Shown in pieces: positions 10,917 through 22,739 of a DNA stretch of 64,000 bases. Source of the DNA: Sternotherus odoratus (Eukaryota; Chordata; Testudines; Kinosternidae); NCBI GenBank assembly GCA_032164245.1, contig JAVMKO010000001.1:12871603-12935602 (forward strand), read 5' to 3'. Numbering within the stretch: position 1 is the stretch's first letter; the number at the start of each line of letters is the position of its first letter. The position numbers and the translations under genes are program-made. The notes under the pieces were generated by a model that made no database searches, was not told where the DNA came from, and worked only from the letters and a program-made list of their open reading frames with translations.

Positions 10917-10936
10917 ACTACAACCCCCAGCATGCC
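10917..10936 (+). promoter_or_regulatory. ZNF143/THAP11-type SBS motif in Helitron copy 1
   Basis: ACTACAACCCCCAGCATGCC matches the known SBS consensus ACTACAAYTCCCAGCATGC at 18 of 19 positions. This motif is bound by ZNF143 with THAP11/HCFC1 at vertebrate promoters. Binding here is inferred only. Confidence 0.6.
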
Positions 10937-11409
10937 GTTCGTCAGGGCCGTCTCTACTGCGTATGACGGCTTCACAACAACTTCCCTAGCTGATTATTAT
11001 ATAGGATGGCAGTGAAAATCAACATAATACTTGCAGTGTATGGTTATAACTCACCATTCTGCATTTACAGTGGCTGCCTCTGAAGAGCCATGCTCTCAGA
11101 GATACTTCTGGGACTCCTGTCCAATCTGGGCTAGGCTGTAAGGGGGTTGAACTTTACAGGTCTAATGCCCCCCAGTTTCTGAGATCCAGGCTGGAGGAGT
11201 ACCCAGAGAAAGCCTTAGTTAGCCCCTTCATCCTACCTCCTCCAACTTCTGCAGCCACTGCTGGGGCTTCGTCCATTCTGCCCAGTCAGCTGAGGATTCT
11301 GAACATACACCAGTTTTATGCCAATGTAACTCCATTGTTGTGAGTCACTCCTGATTTACACTGGAGTGTGTGTATATTTGGGAGATCTGAATTAAGACAA
11401 AGGCCTTAA

Positions 11410-11579
11410 TTTTCAAAAGTGATTAGTGATTTTGGGTGCTTCTGTCTTTTGGTGCCCAAAATGAGACCCCTTTAAAGGGGCCTGACTTTGGGGGGCTGGG
11501 TGCTCAGTGCTTCTTGAAAATCTGACTCTTCTGAGGGGTCTCAAGTTGGGCACCCAAAATCACCAGTCATTTTAAAAAG
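11410..11579. repeat. Inverted repeat with 30-base arms
   Basis: The left arm 11410-11439 (containing gtgattttgggtgc) pairs with 11550-11579 (containing gcacccaaaatcac). The spacer contains a second inverted pair (ggtgcccaaaatgag / tcaagttgggcacc). It is probably a small DNA element but no target duplication is clear. Confidence 0.65.
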
Positions 11580-12311
11580 TTTGAGCAAAAAAGTCTCTGG
11601 ATTTCCACTAGATCACAGCCATCCTCTGCTTTGAAAATAAAAAATGTTATACAAGGCCTAAATATTAGTAGGACACTTTTCAGAAGATTATAGGGACACT
11701 TCATGTTACCATATCATTTGTTTTTCAGATAATGGATGGGTAGTAATTGTTTCTTGTGTTGTGGTCTTGCAGATCATGTAGTGGAAAGGGAGAACTGTCC
11801 ACCTTCCCTTGTTAGCTTTTCTATCCCCTGTCCCCCAGCCCTCCAGTTTCCACAATATTGTTCCCAGCGTGGTGTTTCCTCCCATATCTAAAGATCGAGA
11901 AACAAACTTGCCGTCGCCACACTGAGTGTTAAGAGACCAGAAAACCTATTGTATGTTGTTCTAGCATTTCAGCACAGCCTGTGGGACCCTTTGAGCCTGA
12001 AGGAATGTGCTGCTGTACATGATGTTCCTTTGAAAGGGTCAAAAATGGGTAGAGATGGAGGGGAGGAAGGATGTGAAATGAACATTGGAATAGTTTTAAA
12101 GGCTTCTTGTCTCTCCTATTGAACATGTGAACATTCTGAAAAGTTCAGTCGTTTTGACTGAGTAGGTGTGTCACAATCCCATCAGAATGCAGCTACCAAT
12201 GTTTACATTTATCAGAGTGGCTGTTTTCTTTTGGTAAAAGGGAAAAAGAAGCATCAGTATTAGCTGTGAATATGGTTTAAAATTTACAGTGATTCCCTGC
12301 TCTTCTTTCTG
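11580..12311. other. No gene or repeat recognised
   Basis: Unique DNA of mixed composition; the largest frame is 65 codons and looks random. Confidence 0.4.
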
Positions 12312-12485
12312 AGGGTTTGTCTACACGTAGAAGCTAGTCTACACATAAACACCAGTTTAACTAAAATCGATTTAGAAAACAGTTTAGTTAAATGAGTGCA
12401 AACCCCTGTGTGCACATTATCAGGCCTTGTCTGCATTAATAATGCTGTAGTGATATACTGGTATAGTGAGTCATATAACCCCTCC

Positions 12486-13356
12486 TAGGGCTTGATTACA
12501 CTGTCACTTTATAGCGCTATAAAGCCTCCAGGAGTGCTATAACTCACTACCCGTCCAGGCTGGCAAGGCACATAGAGCGCTATAAGTCCACAGTTATACT
12601 GGTCCTGGTAATCTTCCTTTCCCCGAGGATTAAAGCTATAGCGTATTCAGTACTCCGCATTATCTCCAGGATGAATGGGTATTAACAATACAATGCTTTG
12701 AGTGATTTCTGGAGACGCCTCTAAGCCATTTAAGGCAATTGACGTCTCTTCCCTTTGTTTTGAACTCGGCTGGAGGAATGCGGAAGTACGATTTCGGCAA
12801 ATAAGCAATGCAATTGTTTACCTGTGAGCCTGTGTGAAAGAGAAGACTAGCAGGCTTTGTATTTCAAAGGAAATTTGCTGACACACTCTCAGCATACCGA
12901 AAATCAGAGTTTACCTCTTTGTATTTCAAAGGAAATTTGCTGACACACTCTCAGCATGCCGAAAATCAGAGTTTACCTCTTAACTCAGCAAATAAGCAAT
13001 GCAAATGTTTACCTGTGAGCCTGTGTGAAAGAGAAGACTAGCAGGCTTTGTATTTCAAAGGAAATTTGTTGACACACTCTCAGCATGCCGAAAATCCACT
13101 CACACTCTCCCTCCGCATACACACAATTCGCTCCCCCTCACTCCCTTCGTTTGAAAAGCACGTTGCACCCAGCTGAATGCTGGGATAGCTGCCCATAATG
13201 CACCACTCCCTGTGCCGCTGCAAGTGCCACAAATGTGGCCATGCTATACCGCTGGTGGGTCTCAGTGTGGAGAGGCTATAGCGCTATCCCTATAGCTGTA
13301 TGTGAGGGCAGGTATAACCAAAACAGCTATAAAGCTGTAAGTGTAACCAAGCCCTA
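12486..13356. mobile_element. Inner terminal-inverted-repeat element
   Basis: The left end TAGGGCTTGATTACACT and right end AGTGTAACCAAGCCCTA are inverted over about 31 bases, including the inner word tttatagc. It is flanked by TA, so a TA or TNA target is possible. 'tatagcgctata' type palindromes occur near both ends. No transposase is seen. Confidence 0.75.
12797..13097 (+). repeat. Compound tandem duplication in the inner element
   Basis: A segment starting gcaaataagcaatgcaa at 12797 recurs at 12988 (191-base period). Inside it, a 62-base block starting tttgtatttcaaaggaaat at 12856 is repeated at 12918 and again at 13047. Copies differ by few bases, so the duplication is young relative to the element. 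Confidence 0.85.
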
Positions 13357-13749
13357 GCTAGTGTGGATGCAGCTACGTTGTTATAAAGGTGCTTTATGCC
13401 AGTATAGTTATTCCTGTGCAGGAAGGGGAATAAATTATACTGGTGTAAGGCATGTCTATACTGCTATAACTGCATCCAAACTAGAGATTGTACTAGTAAA
13501 ACTATAGCAGTAAAAAATCCCGCCTCTAATCAGCAAAGGATACCAGTACAAAAATGGTATGTAGACCAAGCTGTAGATCAATTGTAAACTGATTGTCAGT
13601 TTAGCTTGTGCCTCTATATTTACCAAAGTAAACTAAATTGAAGTAAGTCAGGTTTAAATTGGTTTAAGAGGCCCATGCCCCACGCTGTAATGGATATAAA
13701 ATCCCCCCCTTTTGCTAAACCACTCCATCTTTATGTGTGGTCCAGCCCT

Positions 13750-14430
13750 ATCAGGATCTGAATCCTTCCTGCACTGTCAGACACCACTTAGAACACAAAC
13801 GAGGCTCCACCATCCCTAACTATCCTGGGGCCACTCTTTGCATGTCCCCAATGTTAAGTCTGGTACGTTTTCCCTCTCTGAGTATGGTTCACCTGAGGGT
13901 TTCTTAAGGTTGGTCCATCTTATGTTTTTCTCCAGCTACCCACGTATCCCATGAGAGATGCTCTGGCTTCATTCTTAGCATTCTGGATAACTTTGGAGAT
14001 AAGGGGTTGTTGAACTTGCCAATGAATCTCAGCATTTGTTATAAATTCATTTCATTTAATACTTATTATTTTTCTAAGGCATTTGCTTTGGAAGGCATTT
14101 AGATATCTAGCTGTATCTTTTGTGGATTAGTTGTTTACACAGGCATGTGCTGAGGTGAAAATAACATTTGAGTTGAGGATTAGTAGTTTGTTCTTTAAAT
14201 TGTAGATGTTTGATGACCAAAACTTGTTCAAGCTGGTGAACGCAGCTGCTGTCTTGCCAAATTCATGACCTCATTTCCTTCTGGGTGTCCCTATTGCTTT
14301 GCATGTTACTGCAAAGGTATATGAATTGACTCACCTCTTATACTCCTTTACCATCTAACATAATGCTTGAGTTGGGAGTTGCTGCACTTCTTCTTAGATG
14401 TGTTGTTTTACAGCTAATTATTAACCCTGT
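13750..14430. other. No gene or repeat recognised
   Basis: Unique DNA; nothing supports an exon or a known repeat. Confidence 0.4.
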
Positions 14431-15010
14431 TGTAACAGGGCTAGCTCACTCTTGAGTCCTGCCTCGGGGCCTGAGGTCACTCTGTGGCACCCTACCTCTC
14501 TCCTCCACTTTATGGCCCCCTTGAGACCTGCAGATGGACATATGGGTTAACATCCCCCCTTGTCTGGGGCTGGTTTAGTGACAGAAACAGTTCACGGCAA
14601 CCCTCAGTGTCCCAAAATAAAGTCCATCGCCTCACACAAGTTTATATTTAGCTCTGGTGTCTTCTCTCACCACCAGAGGGTTTTTTTCCCGTCCCATTCT
14701 GTTCTCACAGCCTGTCGTGCCAGCTCTTCGCAGTGGGAGCTGAGCCTTCTGGCACTGGCTTGCAGGCCCAAACCCAGTCAAGGCCTCCTCCTCCCTGGGC
14801 TCTGGGCCTGGCTCCCAATTTAAACTCCCTTGGTGTCAGGGTCTTCCCTGCAGCAATCTGCCTCACTCACTGAAAATTCCTGAGTTGCCTCCCTTCCCTG
14901 CTGCTTTCTGCTGCCCTTCATAGGGAAAAGAGCTAATCGCTTTCAGATATGCCTCTAGTAATCAGGGTTGGCTAGCTCCAGGCCCTCCAGCCCTTAAAAG
15001 GTGAGTTTGA
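14431..15010. mobile_element. Probable degenerate LTR
   Basis: It begins TGTAACAGGG and has the pyrimidine-rich, CTCC-rich texture of other reptile LTRs, with an aataaag word at 14618. The right end runs directly into a LINE-like tail, so no terminal CA or target duplication can be shown. Confidence 0.4.
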
Positions 15011-15075
15011 ACATAAGAACGGCCATACTGGGTCAGATCAATGGTCCATCTAGCCCAGTATCCTGTCTTCCAATA
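15011..15075 (-). mobile_element. LINE-like 3' tail fragment
   Basis: acataagaacggccatactg followed by ggtccatctagcccagtatc is the reversed tail of an abundant reptile repeat, probably CR1-related. The same family is longer at 40771. Confidence 0.65.
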
Positions 15076-15186
15076 GTTGCAGTTACATAGGATTTTCTTG
15101 CTGGACAATCATCTGGTCTTTGCTTGCATGTTGGCTGAGCTGTCATGGAGAAGAGCTATATCATCAGCTAAATGTAAATTTTCTAA

Positions 15187-15337
15187 GCCCCGGTATACAC
15201 TGGGGAGGTGGTGGAGTTCCGGAGTTAACGGGAGAACGCTCGTGGATCAATTTATTGCATCTAGATGAGACGTGATAAATTGATCCCTGAAAGATCGATC
15301 TCTACCCACTGATCCAGCAGGTAGTGTAGACCTGCCC
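15187..15337. mobile_element. Harbinger-like MITE, internally deleted
   Basis: Ends GCCCCGGTATACACTGG and (reverse complement) GGGCAGGTCTACACTACC are flanked by perfect TAA duplications (15184-15186, 15338-15340). The interior keeps gatcaatttattgcatct and gataaattgatccct, the same hairpin as in the copies at 26978 and 33310. About half of the full element is missing. Confidence 0.8.
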
Positions 15338-15375
15338 TAAGTGTCCAGTTGTTAAACCATGTAATGCCTTTACTT

Positions 15376-15560
15376 CATAGATTCCAAGGCTTGAAGGGAC
15401 CATTGTAGTCAGCTAGTCTGACCATCAGTTTAACACTGGCTATAGAACTTCCATAAAATTATTCCTTTTGAATTGGAACATATTTTATTTAAAAAATGCT
15501 GCATCTATCAAACCCTAAATCACAATTAATGTGACCTGGGAGAGCTTAGTGTATGTCATT
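15376..15560 (-). mobile_element. CR1-type LINE 3' end
   Basis: tcatagattccaaggcttga and gggaccattgtagtcagcta are the reversed CR1 tail, followed by the tctgaccatcagtttaacac block. Only the last 180 or so bases are recognisable. Confidence 0.75.
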
Positions 15561-16394
15561 GTTTGGTAAGCATCCAGGGTTGTGTTATCTGACCTGGGAA
15601 TGCTATGGAAATGTAAAATGAATGATAACTTGTTTCAGGATTAATTATGGTGAGATAAGTGTTGTGAAACAGCTCCTGCACTTAGAACTGTCATCACGTT
15701 CCTTATGACTGCCACACCATCGCGTCACTTTCTCATGTCTACAGAACAATACTTCACTGAGACAGCCAAATAGCACCCACTAATGTTAAAGCCAGTTTAT
15801 GGTCTTTCCCATGTTTTGACTTATATACCACAATGATATGGCATTTGAATAAGAGAAGTTAGAGGCCCAGTGTCTCTTTGCCACATATGGAGAAACTTTT
15901 GTCCTGTAATGTACAATACAGATCCAGCATCCCTTGCCACTCTTAGAACTATGTTGTATCTATTTGTGAATTTATCTTAGGGAGGAATGTGATAGTTATG
16001 CAGTTCCCATTGACTTCATATCTTGCAAGGATCTCAAAACATGGCCAGAGAACCCAATTCAGTTGGAAATTTACCACCTTATAAATTAGACATCTGATCA
16101 TCACCATTAAAATAACCTTTCTGAAGATAGCATGTTGGAAGCAGTTGTTTAATTGGGCAAATAACATGGTTGTGCCCACGTACACAAGCATTTTGGAAGT
16201 AGTTTCTACAAATAATAGACAGGGCCGTGGAAGGAACAATACTTAGTTAGATCTGACAGCTTTAACTGTCACATAATGTTCATGGTTTCAAAATCTGTCC
16301 CCTCCAAACAAGAAATGAGTAGCTTCAAGGAATAATATACAAGAGGTAAATATTGTTGAGGTAAGATGGTGACATTCATAACGATCTGTAATTA
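15561..16394. other. No gene or repeat recognised
   Basis: AT-rich unique DNA. A 96-codon minus-strand frame at 15949-16239 has no family resemblance. Confidence 0.4.
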
Positions 16395-16530
16395 ATTATT
16401 AATTGTATTTATTTAGTTGTATTGTGGAAGTGCCCACTCATGAACCAGCCCCCCATTCTGTTAGGTGTTCCACAAACATAGAACTACAAGATAGTCCCTG
16501 CCCTAAAGAGATTACAATTGGTTTCCTTGT
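16395..16530 (-). mobile_element. MIR-like SINE, tail half
   Basis: agccccccattctgttaggt, agatagtccctgccctaaag and agattacaat match the reversed tail half of the MIR-like family at 5825. Confidence 0.65.
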
Positions 16531-16534
16531 ATGA

Positions 16535-16715
16535 GAAAAAGAGCACCTCTGAGGGGTTGCTATAACTGGCTTCTGTTCCCGGCTCTGTCACTAACCTGAC
16601 AGAATGAATCATTTTTCCTGTGCCTTAGTTTTCCCATCTGTTAAATGGGATGCTATTTACTTTCATCTGTAATACGTTGTGAGATACAAGGATGAAAAAA
16701 CAATAGAAAATCCTT
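16535..16715 (+). mobile_element. MIR-like SINE, 5' and CORE half
   Basis: cggctctgtcactaacctg, gtgccttagttttcccatct and gttaaatgggatgct follow MIR in the forward sense. It abuts the preceding reversed copy. Confidence 0.7.
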
Positions 16716-17033
16716 GACCATTGTTTAATGTTTTGTTGATTAAATGGTAATTTGATGTTAATTTTAAAAATCCCAGGCAGAACTCCTGGAAATTTATAAT
16801 TTAAAATAATCCAGATACAGGAGAAAATTAATATAGTGATCTGTTCTAAGAATAAGAGGCAAAGACCGCCAAAATCCAGTTTTTCTTATTAAATAGTGTA
16901 CAAAGTCTTAAGGATCTCTTTGAATTTCAGTCACACTTATGAGACACTAATGTACCTAGGGATAATATTGGATTAATATATTTATTCTAAATTATCCTAT
17001 AATCATCCCGAAAATAAGGTTTTTGGTTGGAAC

Positions 17034-17526
17034 TGTGTAGATGAGTGGCTGCCTCTCAGCGCCCCCTGGTGTCCTCAAGAGAGCCCTGCATGCAGCCCTC
17101 ACCTCAGTTTCTCTTCTTTGATTCCCATATAAGCTCCTCCCTTGGTTTTTCCAATCCAGTCATAACAGTTGTCCTTAGGGCCCGATTTATCACTTTACAG
17201 GTCAGAACTAAACACAAAAGTCTTGCCTTCAGCCAGATACAGCCCAAACTCCCCTGGTCAGGTCAGAATCCTTCCTGCCTTAGCAGGCTATTGCTGGTTC
17301 TTCCAAGCTGGAACAATTCTCTTACATCTTGGTCTTCTCTTCAGGAGCCTCTCACTACAGCCTCTCAGCTTACTGCATCCACCTTCTGCTTTTGATAGGA
17401 AATTACCTGATTCCCCTCAGGTGGGGGTTCCTTCTGTAACCAGATTGACGTGGCTCCTGGCTTTCCAGCCCAAGGGCAAACTGCCCTTTTACAAACCAAT
17501 AAACACCAATAAAACACCGTGACACA
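17034..17526. mobile_element. Probable solo LTR, degenerate
   Basis: It begins TGTGTAGATGAG and ends ACCGTGACACA. It contains 'accaataaaacac' close to the right end, a polyadenylation-like signal if read on the plus strand. No 5-bp target duplication is evident. Confidence 0.45.
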
Positions 17527-18277
17527 ACCCCCCAACCTGTGTTTATCCAATGAACCCTGGAAAAACACCAGAAATGTTTACCTGTACCCAAATGCTTGTC
17601 TATAAGGAGCAGCAATGGGGGTTATTGGGGTATGATTTCTAAAGCACACTCACATGTTGTGCATTAATTGGTCCAAGCAAACCCTGCTGGTTCTCACTAA
17701 AGATTCCCTAGTGTGCTTTAATGTAGTGGGGTTTGAAACAATACGGCACTAAAGCCCACCAGGGAATATTACAAAGAGATTACTTGATACAGTATATACT
17801 CCAGTTAGCTATTTCAGTGTGAAACCTCTCCACCCTCTGTTGCCAAGGAAGACCTAGCCTTACATCTCTGCAAAGTGGGTTTAAAATGATTCCAAAACAT
17901 TTTACTCCTGCCTTGCACTGGTGTAAATGCCTATAAGATGCAGAGCAATGGAGCTCTTAACTCTTTGAAGGATTAGGTCTGTACTTAGTGTTACGTGGGT
18001 AAATCTTTGGAGCAGAAATTTTTCTAGTTGTGGCCTAATCCTCACCCGTTTTCCATGTTTGCTTGATTTTGTCACATTTCTTTCACTTGGAACTTGGTTT
18101 TGCCTCTGTGTTCCCATGAAATCTAATGAAGTTCATTCTTTCTTTCCCACATTAGCTAGCTGCTCTGAGAACCATTGCAAGGAACAGAATTAATCTAACG
18201 ACTAGCATATATTGTGGAGTGTTAGTTTTTTTCTTGCTTAAGATATTTCTTAGTTGGATCCTTTCCAAAGAAATGCT
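17527..18277. other. No gene or repeat recognised
   Basis: Unique DNA between an LTR-like segment and a hAT. Confidence 0.4.
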
Positions 18278-18285
18278 GCTGTGTA

Positions 18286-18695
18286 CATAGGCGCCGACTC
18301 CGTGGGTGCTCCGGGGCTGGAGCACCCATGGGGAAAAATTGGTGGGTGCTCTGCATCCATCGGCAGCTTCCCACTCCCCCCAGCTTGCCTCCGCTCTGCC
18401 TCCGCCTCGTCCCCTGAATGCGCCGTCACATCCTGCTTCTCCTGGCTACCTCCTTCCATCCCAGCACTTGTGCCGTGAAACGGCTGTTTCGCAGCAAGCC
18501 TGGGAGAGAGAGGGGGGAGGAGAGGGAACGCGGCGCGCTTGGGGGGGGGGAGGCGGGGCCGGAATTTGGGGAGGGGTCCAATAGGGGCAGGGAGGGGTGG
18601 AGTTTGGGAAGGGACTTTGGGGCAGGGGTGGAGTCAGGGTGGAGTCACGGGGGCATGCAAGCACCCACTGGCACAGAGAAAAGTCGGCACCTGTG
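18286..18695. mobile_element. Non-autonomous hAT element, GC-rich
   Basis: Ends CATAGGCGCCGACTCCG and (reverse complement) CACAGGTGCCGACTTTTC are flanked by 8-bp copies GCTGTGTA and GCTGTGCA (7 of 8). A central fold-back pairs gtgaaacggctg with the following tttcgcagcaagc region, and the right half is G-rich. The same family occurs in reverse orientation at 36230. No transposase. Confidence 0.88.
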
Positions 18696-18703
18696 GCTGT
18701 GCA

Positions 18704-19504
18704 AATACGAGTCCGGTTCTCATGTTTCACGGCTCCCTCTTACGCAGACATGCCTGTTTGGTGAGCCATCATTTGCACCTCTTGAGTGCTGTGTTGAAAA
18801 CATATTACCCCAAAATAATCCTTTTGGGATTCTTCTGACGTGTCAGCTAATTTATTTGTTTGAACCATTGTGTACAGCCCAGGATGGCAGGGGATCTTTA
18901 TTTTTAGGAGGAGAATGACTCAAATTACAAGTGCTTATTGGTTTATTTTCTATGAATGGTGGTTTCCATAGCTCTGTTTTGTTGATAATCAAGCAGTCTA
19001 AGGTTGCTGGAAAATTTAGGCTGCAGGAATAGTTCTTCCATGTGATCATGTGGTGTGATACAGTACTTATCCTCTCCAGAAAAGGCAGCACAGTATGCTG
19101 TTTTGAGAATTTTCTAGACACTTCTCTCTAGGAACCTGATTGGAGTCCAGCTGTGTGGCTGGAAGAATGCTTGCTCTCTGATAGCTTTTTCATGGCTTAT
19201 ATCAAATGAGTTGATCTCTCTCCAGCTCTCAGGGGATTCAGGTGTCCACACCACAGAACTGGCATTAATTATCATCTCTGCAGACAAGCCAATGACTAAG
19301 TGAACAAAGGAGCTTTCTTTTAAGTTTGTCTTTCCAGCAGAGGGTTGATTCATGTTGGTGGGGAAGCAAGAAGCTGTCACTTACACTCCCCCCCATCCCC
19401 CCTTTACCTGTTTGGTGGAATTTCAGGACTTTATTGGATAGAACAGTCAGGCTGGTCCTGAGACCACCTGATCAGCCTACAGAGGGGTAGAGAAGTTATT
19501 TCCC
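18704..19504. other. No gene or repeat recognised
   Basis: Unique DNA up to the CR1 that begins near 19505. Confidence 0.4.
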
Positions 19505-20045
19505 CTCTGTAATTGGCACTGGTGTGACTGCTACTGGAATACTGTGTCTGCTTCTGTGACCACAATTCAAAAAGATGAGGAAAAAGTGGAGAGGGCTCAG
19601 GGAAAAGCCATGTGAATTATTAAAGAATTAGAAAACATGTCTTATTACAAAAGACTCAGTGAGCTTAATCTACTTAGTTTATCAAAGAGAAAAGTGACTA
19701 AATCATTCTATAAGTACTTACATGGGAAATAGAAATTTGATAACAAAGGGCTCTTGGATCTAGAAGACAAAGATACAACCTGATCCAGTGGCTGGAGGTT
19801 GAAGCTAACCCAAATCAGACTTGAAATATTTAACTGTAAGGGTAATTAACTGTTGGAACAACTTCCCAAGGAATGTGGTGGATTCTTCATCACTGGAAGT
19901 TTATTTAAATCAAGGTTGGATGTTTTTTTCTAAAAGGTATGCACTAGTTCAAACAGCAGTTAATTCAGGGAAACCCTATAGCCTATTTATACAGTAGATC
20001 AGACTAGATGATGACTGGTCCCTTCTGGCCTTGGAATCTATGGCT
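19505..20045 (+). mobile_element. CR1-type LINE 3' region
   Basis: Recognised by tactggaatactgtgtctgc, ggagagggctcagggaaaag, aacttcccaaggaatgtggt, and the tail gatcagactagatgatgact then ggaatctatg. The order gives the plus strand. It covers roughly the last 540 bases of the element, including the end of the coding part and the 3' UTR, with many changes. Confidence 0.88.
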
Positions 20046-20305
20046 TTGTGAACTACTTCCTGGCAATGGTCATCCATCCGCCCAGGGGAAAGAAGCTCAA
20101 GGGCAAGTGGTGTATATGTTTTGTGACTGAGCCATTTCCCCCGTTCCTAGTTGATGGATGCATCTGGGCAGAATTCCTCCGGGTGACATCCACTGCTTCC
20201 TCGGATTCTTTCTGGGGGCAGTGGGCATTTTCTGGTTCCTTCATTTTGACCCTTTGACGTACACTCCCGTCCCTGTGTTTTCATTCTTTGTCCCCCCCGT
20301 AGTTA

Positions 20306-20577
20306 GGCTACGTCTACAGCTTATGTCGGCATAACTCATGTCACTCAGGGGTGTGACTAACCCTCCCCCCCCCGAGTGACGCAAGTTACAGTGACAGAAG
20401 CACCGGTGTGCACAGCACTATGTCAGCTGAAGAGCTTCTCCCAGTGACATGGCTACCGATGTTTGCAGAGGTGGTTTCATTATGCTGAAGGGAGAGCTCT
20501 CTCTCCATCATCATAGAGTGTCTTCAGTAGATGTGCCGCATCAGTGCAGCTGCAGCACTGTATGTGTAGAGAAGCCC
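20306..20577. mobile_element. Harbinger-like MITE
   Basis: Ends GGCTACGTCTACAGC and (reverse complement) GGGCTTCTCTACACATAC are flanked by TTA on both sides (20303-20305, 20578-20580). The interior holds tatgtcggcataactcatgt, ggagagctctctctcc and gcagctgcagc words typical of a reptile MITE family with internal palindromes. Confidence 0.8.
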
Positions 20578-20580
20578 TTA

Positions 20581-21660
20581 ATTAAATTCTGTACATTGTA
20601 GCACCTCCCTCGGCTCATCCGAGGGGCGAGCCTTTAGTTATTCTGGTAGACCCTGCCCGCCATCCAAGGATGCAAATAGCTTGGTACCATTCTCAAGCAT
20701 TGAATACTCACTCAGCAAAAAGAAAACACATAACCCTGCCTCACAAAAAATCCCATTAAACTAATTAACTACACATTAAGAGAGAGACTGTGCGTGATGT
20801 GCAAACTTTGATTTTGGATCACTATTGTTTTATCTTCGGCAATAGCTCCAGTCCACATGAGGGTGGCTGACTATTTCATATCTGTATTAGCACGTTTATG
20901 GCACTCATAACTATACTATGTGTGCCTTGCACACATCGAGCATTTCATCTGTCCGTCCCTCTCTGTCAGCCAATGATAATTTCTCTCTCTCTTTAATCTA
21001 TGCATTTCTAATATTCACATCACCATGGTTCCTGGCTGCCACGCACAAAGTAAAATAAGAGCAGAAATTGGCCATAGACTCCCTAGTTCTGTTTTGACTT
21101 GATGTTGTTTCTGATTCTGGATTAAATAATAAATAACAACAATAATCTATGCATTTGAATCATTGCAAATATGTTTTGTCAGCTACATCAGCTGTATTTC
21201 TTAGGCATATGAAAGGAAATGGCAGCTTTCATTTGTAAACTGAGCTAATAGATGTTATTCTTGTTGCCTGGGACCAACACAGCTACAATGACACCGCACA
21301 TGACTCTCATAAGCAATTCACATTTACTAAGAAGTAACTATGCCACTATGTACAAATGAATATTACATCAACAGCGGTTTATCCCTCTGGTTTATAGTAA
21401 TAATCTTTACAGAAGGATGGAAATAATGTAATTACGGGTAAGCAACTAAGTTGAAATGATTTTTGATTTGCCTTTTGTTGAATGCCCTTAGTCTGAGGTT
21501 AAAAAAAAACTTGTTTAAACAATCTGAAAATGGATTTAAAAATATTAGTGCCAAATTCTGACTTTAGCTGCATGTGTGCAAGTCCCCTTGATCTGAGTGG
21601 GAGTTGGGTGCTCATGTCTTTTGCACACATAGATAGGTGTTTATCAGCAAGTTATCGGTG
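20581..21660. other. AT-rich unique DNA
   Basis: No exon or named repeat is seen. Confidence 0.4.
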
Positions 21661-21665
21661 GAGTC

Positions 21666-22734
21666 TGTGACGGGTTTGGTGCTGGAATTACCTCTGAGCT
21701 CATTGTCAACTTGGAACTCCAGAACCTTGCCTTGTTGGGCCAGACCTGCTAGCCTGCTGTAACACAAACCCAGGTCATGTCACACCCCCAAAGCTGAAAA
21801 CTTTAACCAAAAACTGCTCAGCAGGTCACCCATCTCCAACACCCACGCACCTAGTTCCCAATGGGATCCAAACCCCAAATAAATCTGTTTTACTTTGTAT
21901 AAAGCTTATACAGGTAAACTCATACATTGTCCGCCTTTTATAACACCGATAGAGAGATATGCACAGCTGTTTGCTCCCCCGGATATTAATCACTTATTCT
22001 GGGTTAATTAATAAACAAAAGTAATTTTATTAAGTGCAAAAAGTAGGATATAAGTGGTTTCAAGTAATAACACAATAGAGTAAGTCACCATGCAAAATAA
22101 AACAACACATGCAAGTCGAAGCCTGATACATTAAGAAACCGAATACAGATAAATCTCACCCTCAGAGATGTTCCAATAAGCTTCTTTCACAGTCTAGACT
22201 CGTTCCTAGTCTGGGTCCCAGTCTTTCCCATGGGACAGTTCCATCAGGCATCTTAGGTGAAAAGCAGGGGCTTTCTCATGACTGGGACCCCCCTTTGTTG
22301 TCTTCCACCCCCTTTTCTAGCTTTGGCACAATGCAGGAATCTTTTGTCTCTCTGGATCCCCATCCCTCCTTCTAAATGGAAAAGCACCAGGTTTAAGATG
22401 GATTTCACCATTCTTCCTGGGCTGGCTTACACGAACACAGGAAGGCTTGCAAGTAAAAAGAGCAATTTACAGTTTATTGATTCTGAAACATCCTTAATGA
22501 CTTCCACTTACTATGTTTAACCTCATTAATACAAGCTTATATCTTATTCTTCTAACTCCAGACATAGAAATAATGCATACAAACAAATAGGACGAACACA
22601 CTCAGTAGATTATAAGCTTTGTAATGATACCTCACAAGAGACCTTTTGCATAAAGCATATTCCAGTTACATTATATTTATTCTCATAAGCCTATTTCCAT
22701 AAAACATATTGGAGCGCAACGTCAGAGTCCTGTG
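21666..22734 (-). mobile_element. Solo LTR with perfect 5-bp target duplication
   Basis: The segment starts TGTGACGGGTTTGG and ends GCGCAACGTCA, with GAGTC at 21661-21665 and again at 22735-22739. A minus-strand AATAAA lies at 22026-22031, about 360 bases from the left end, which favours the minus orientation. It is 1069 bases with no internal retroviral sequence, so it is the product of LTR-LTR recombination. A 5-bp duplication fits ERV or Ty3-type elements. Confidence 0.88.
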
Positions 22735-22739
22735 CAATA

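Larger units (their letters stand above)
10555..11006 (-). mobile_element. Non-autonomous Helitron-like element, copy 1
   Basis: On the minus strand it starts TCCTATATAATAATCAGC after an A and ends GGGCTTTTACACTAG before a T. TC start, CTAG end and A/T insertion site are Helitron hallmarks. A GC stem-loop (cccatatacacggg) lies about 10 bases before CTAG. Its C-rich interior is a minisatellite built on 'cccagccccctcc' and 'ctccaagg'. The 5' third closely matches the copy at 54139. No Rep/helicase ORF is present. An alternative is a fold-back DNA element with other termini. Confidence 0.75.
12423..13571. mobile_element. Middle element of the nest
   Basis: Ends GGCCTTGTCTGCATTAATA and (reverse complement) GCTTGGTCTACATACCA face each other. 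The body on both sides carries actggtat and similar words (gatatactggtatag left, ggataccagtacaaa right) in inverted order. It is split by the inner element. Confidence 0.5.
12312..13749. mobile_element. Outer terminal-inverted-repeat element of a three-layer nest
   Basis: Left end AGGGTTTGTCTACACGTAG and right end (reverse complement) AGGGCTGGACCACACATAAA are alignable imperfect inverted ends. Near them, inverted words agtttaactaaaatcgattt and actaaattgaagtaagtc match loosely. The interior is occupied by two further elements. The 'tgtctacac' end type is shared with the Harbinger-like copies of this window. Confidence 0.5.
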
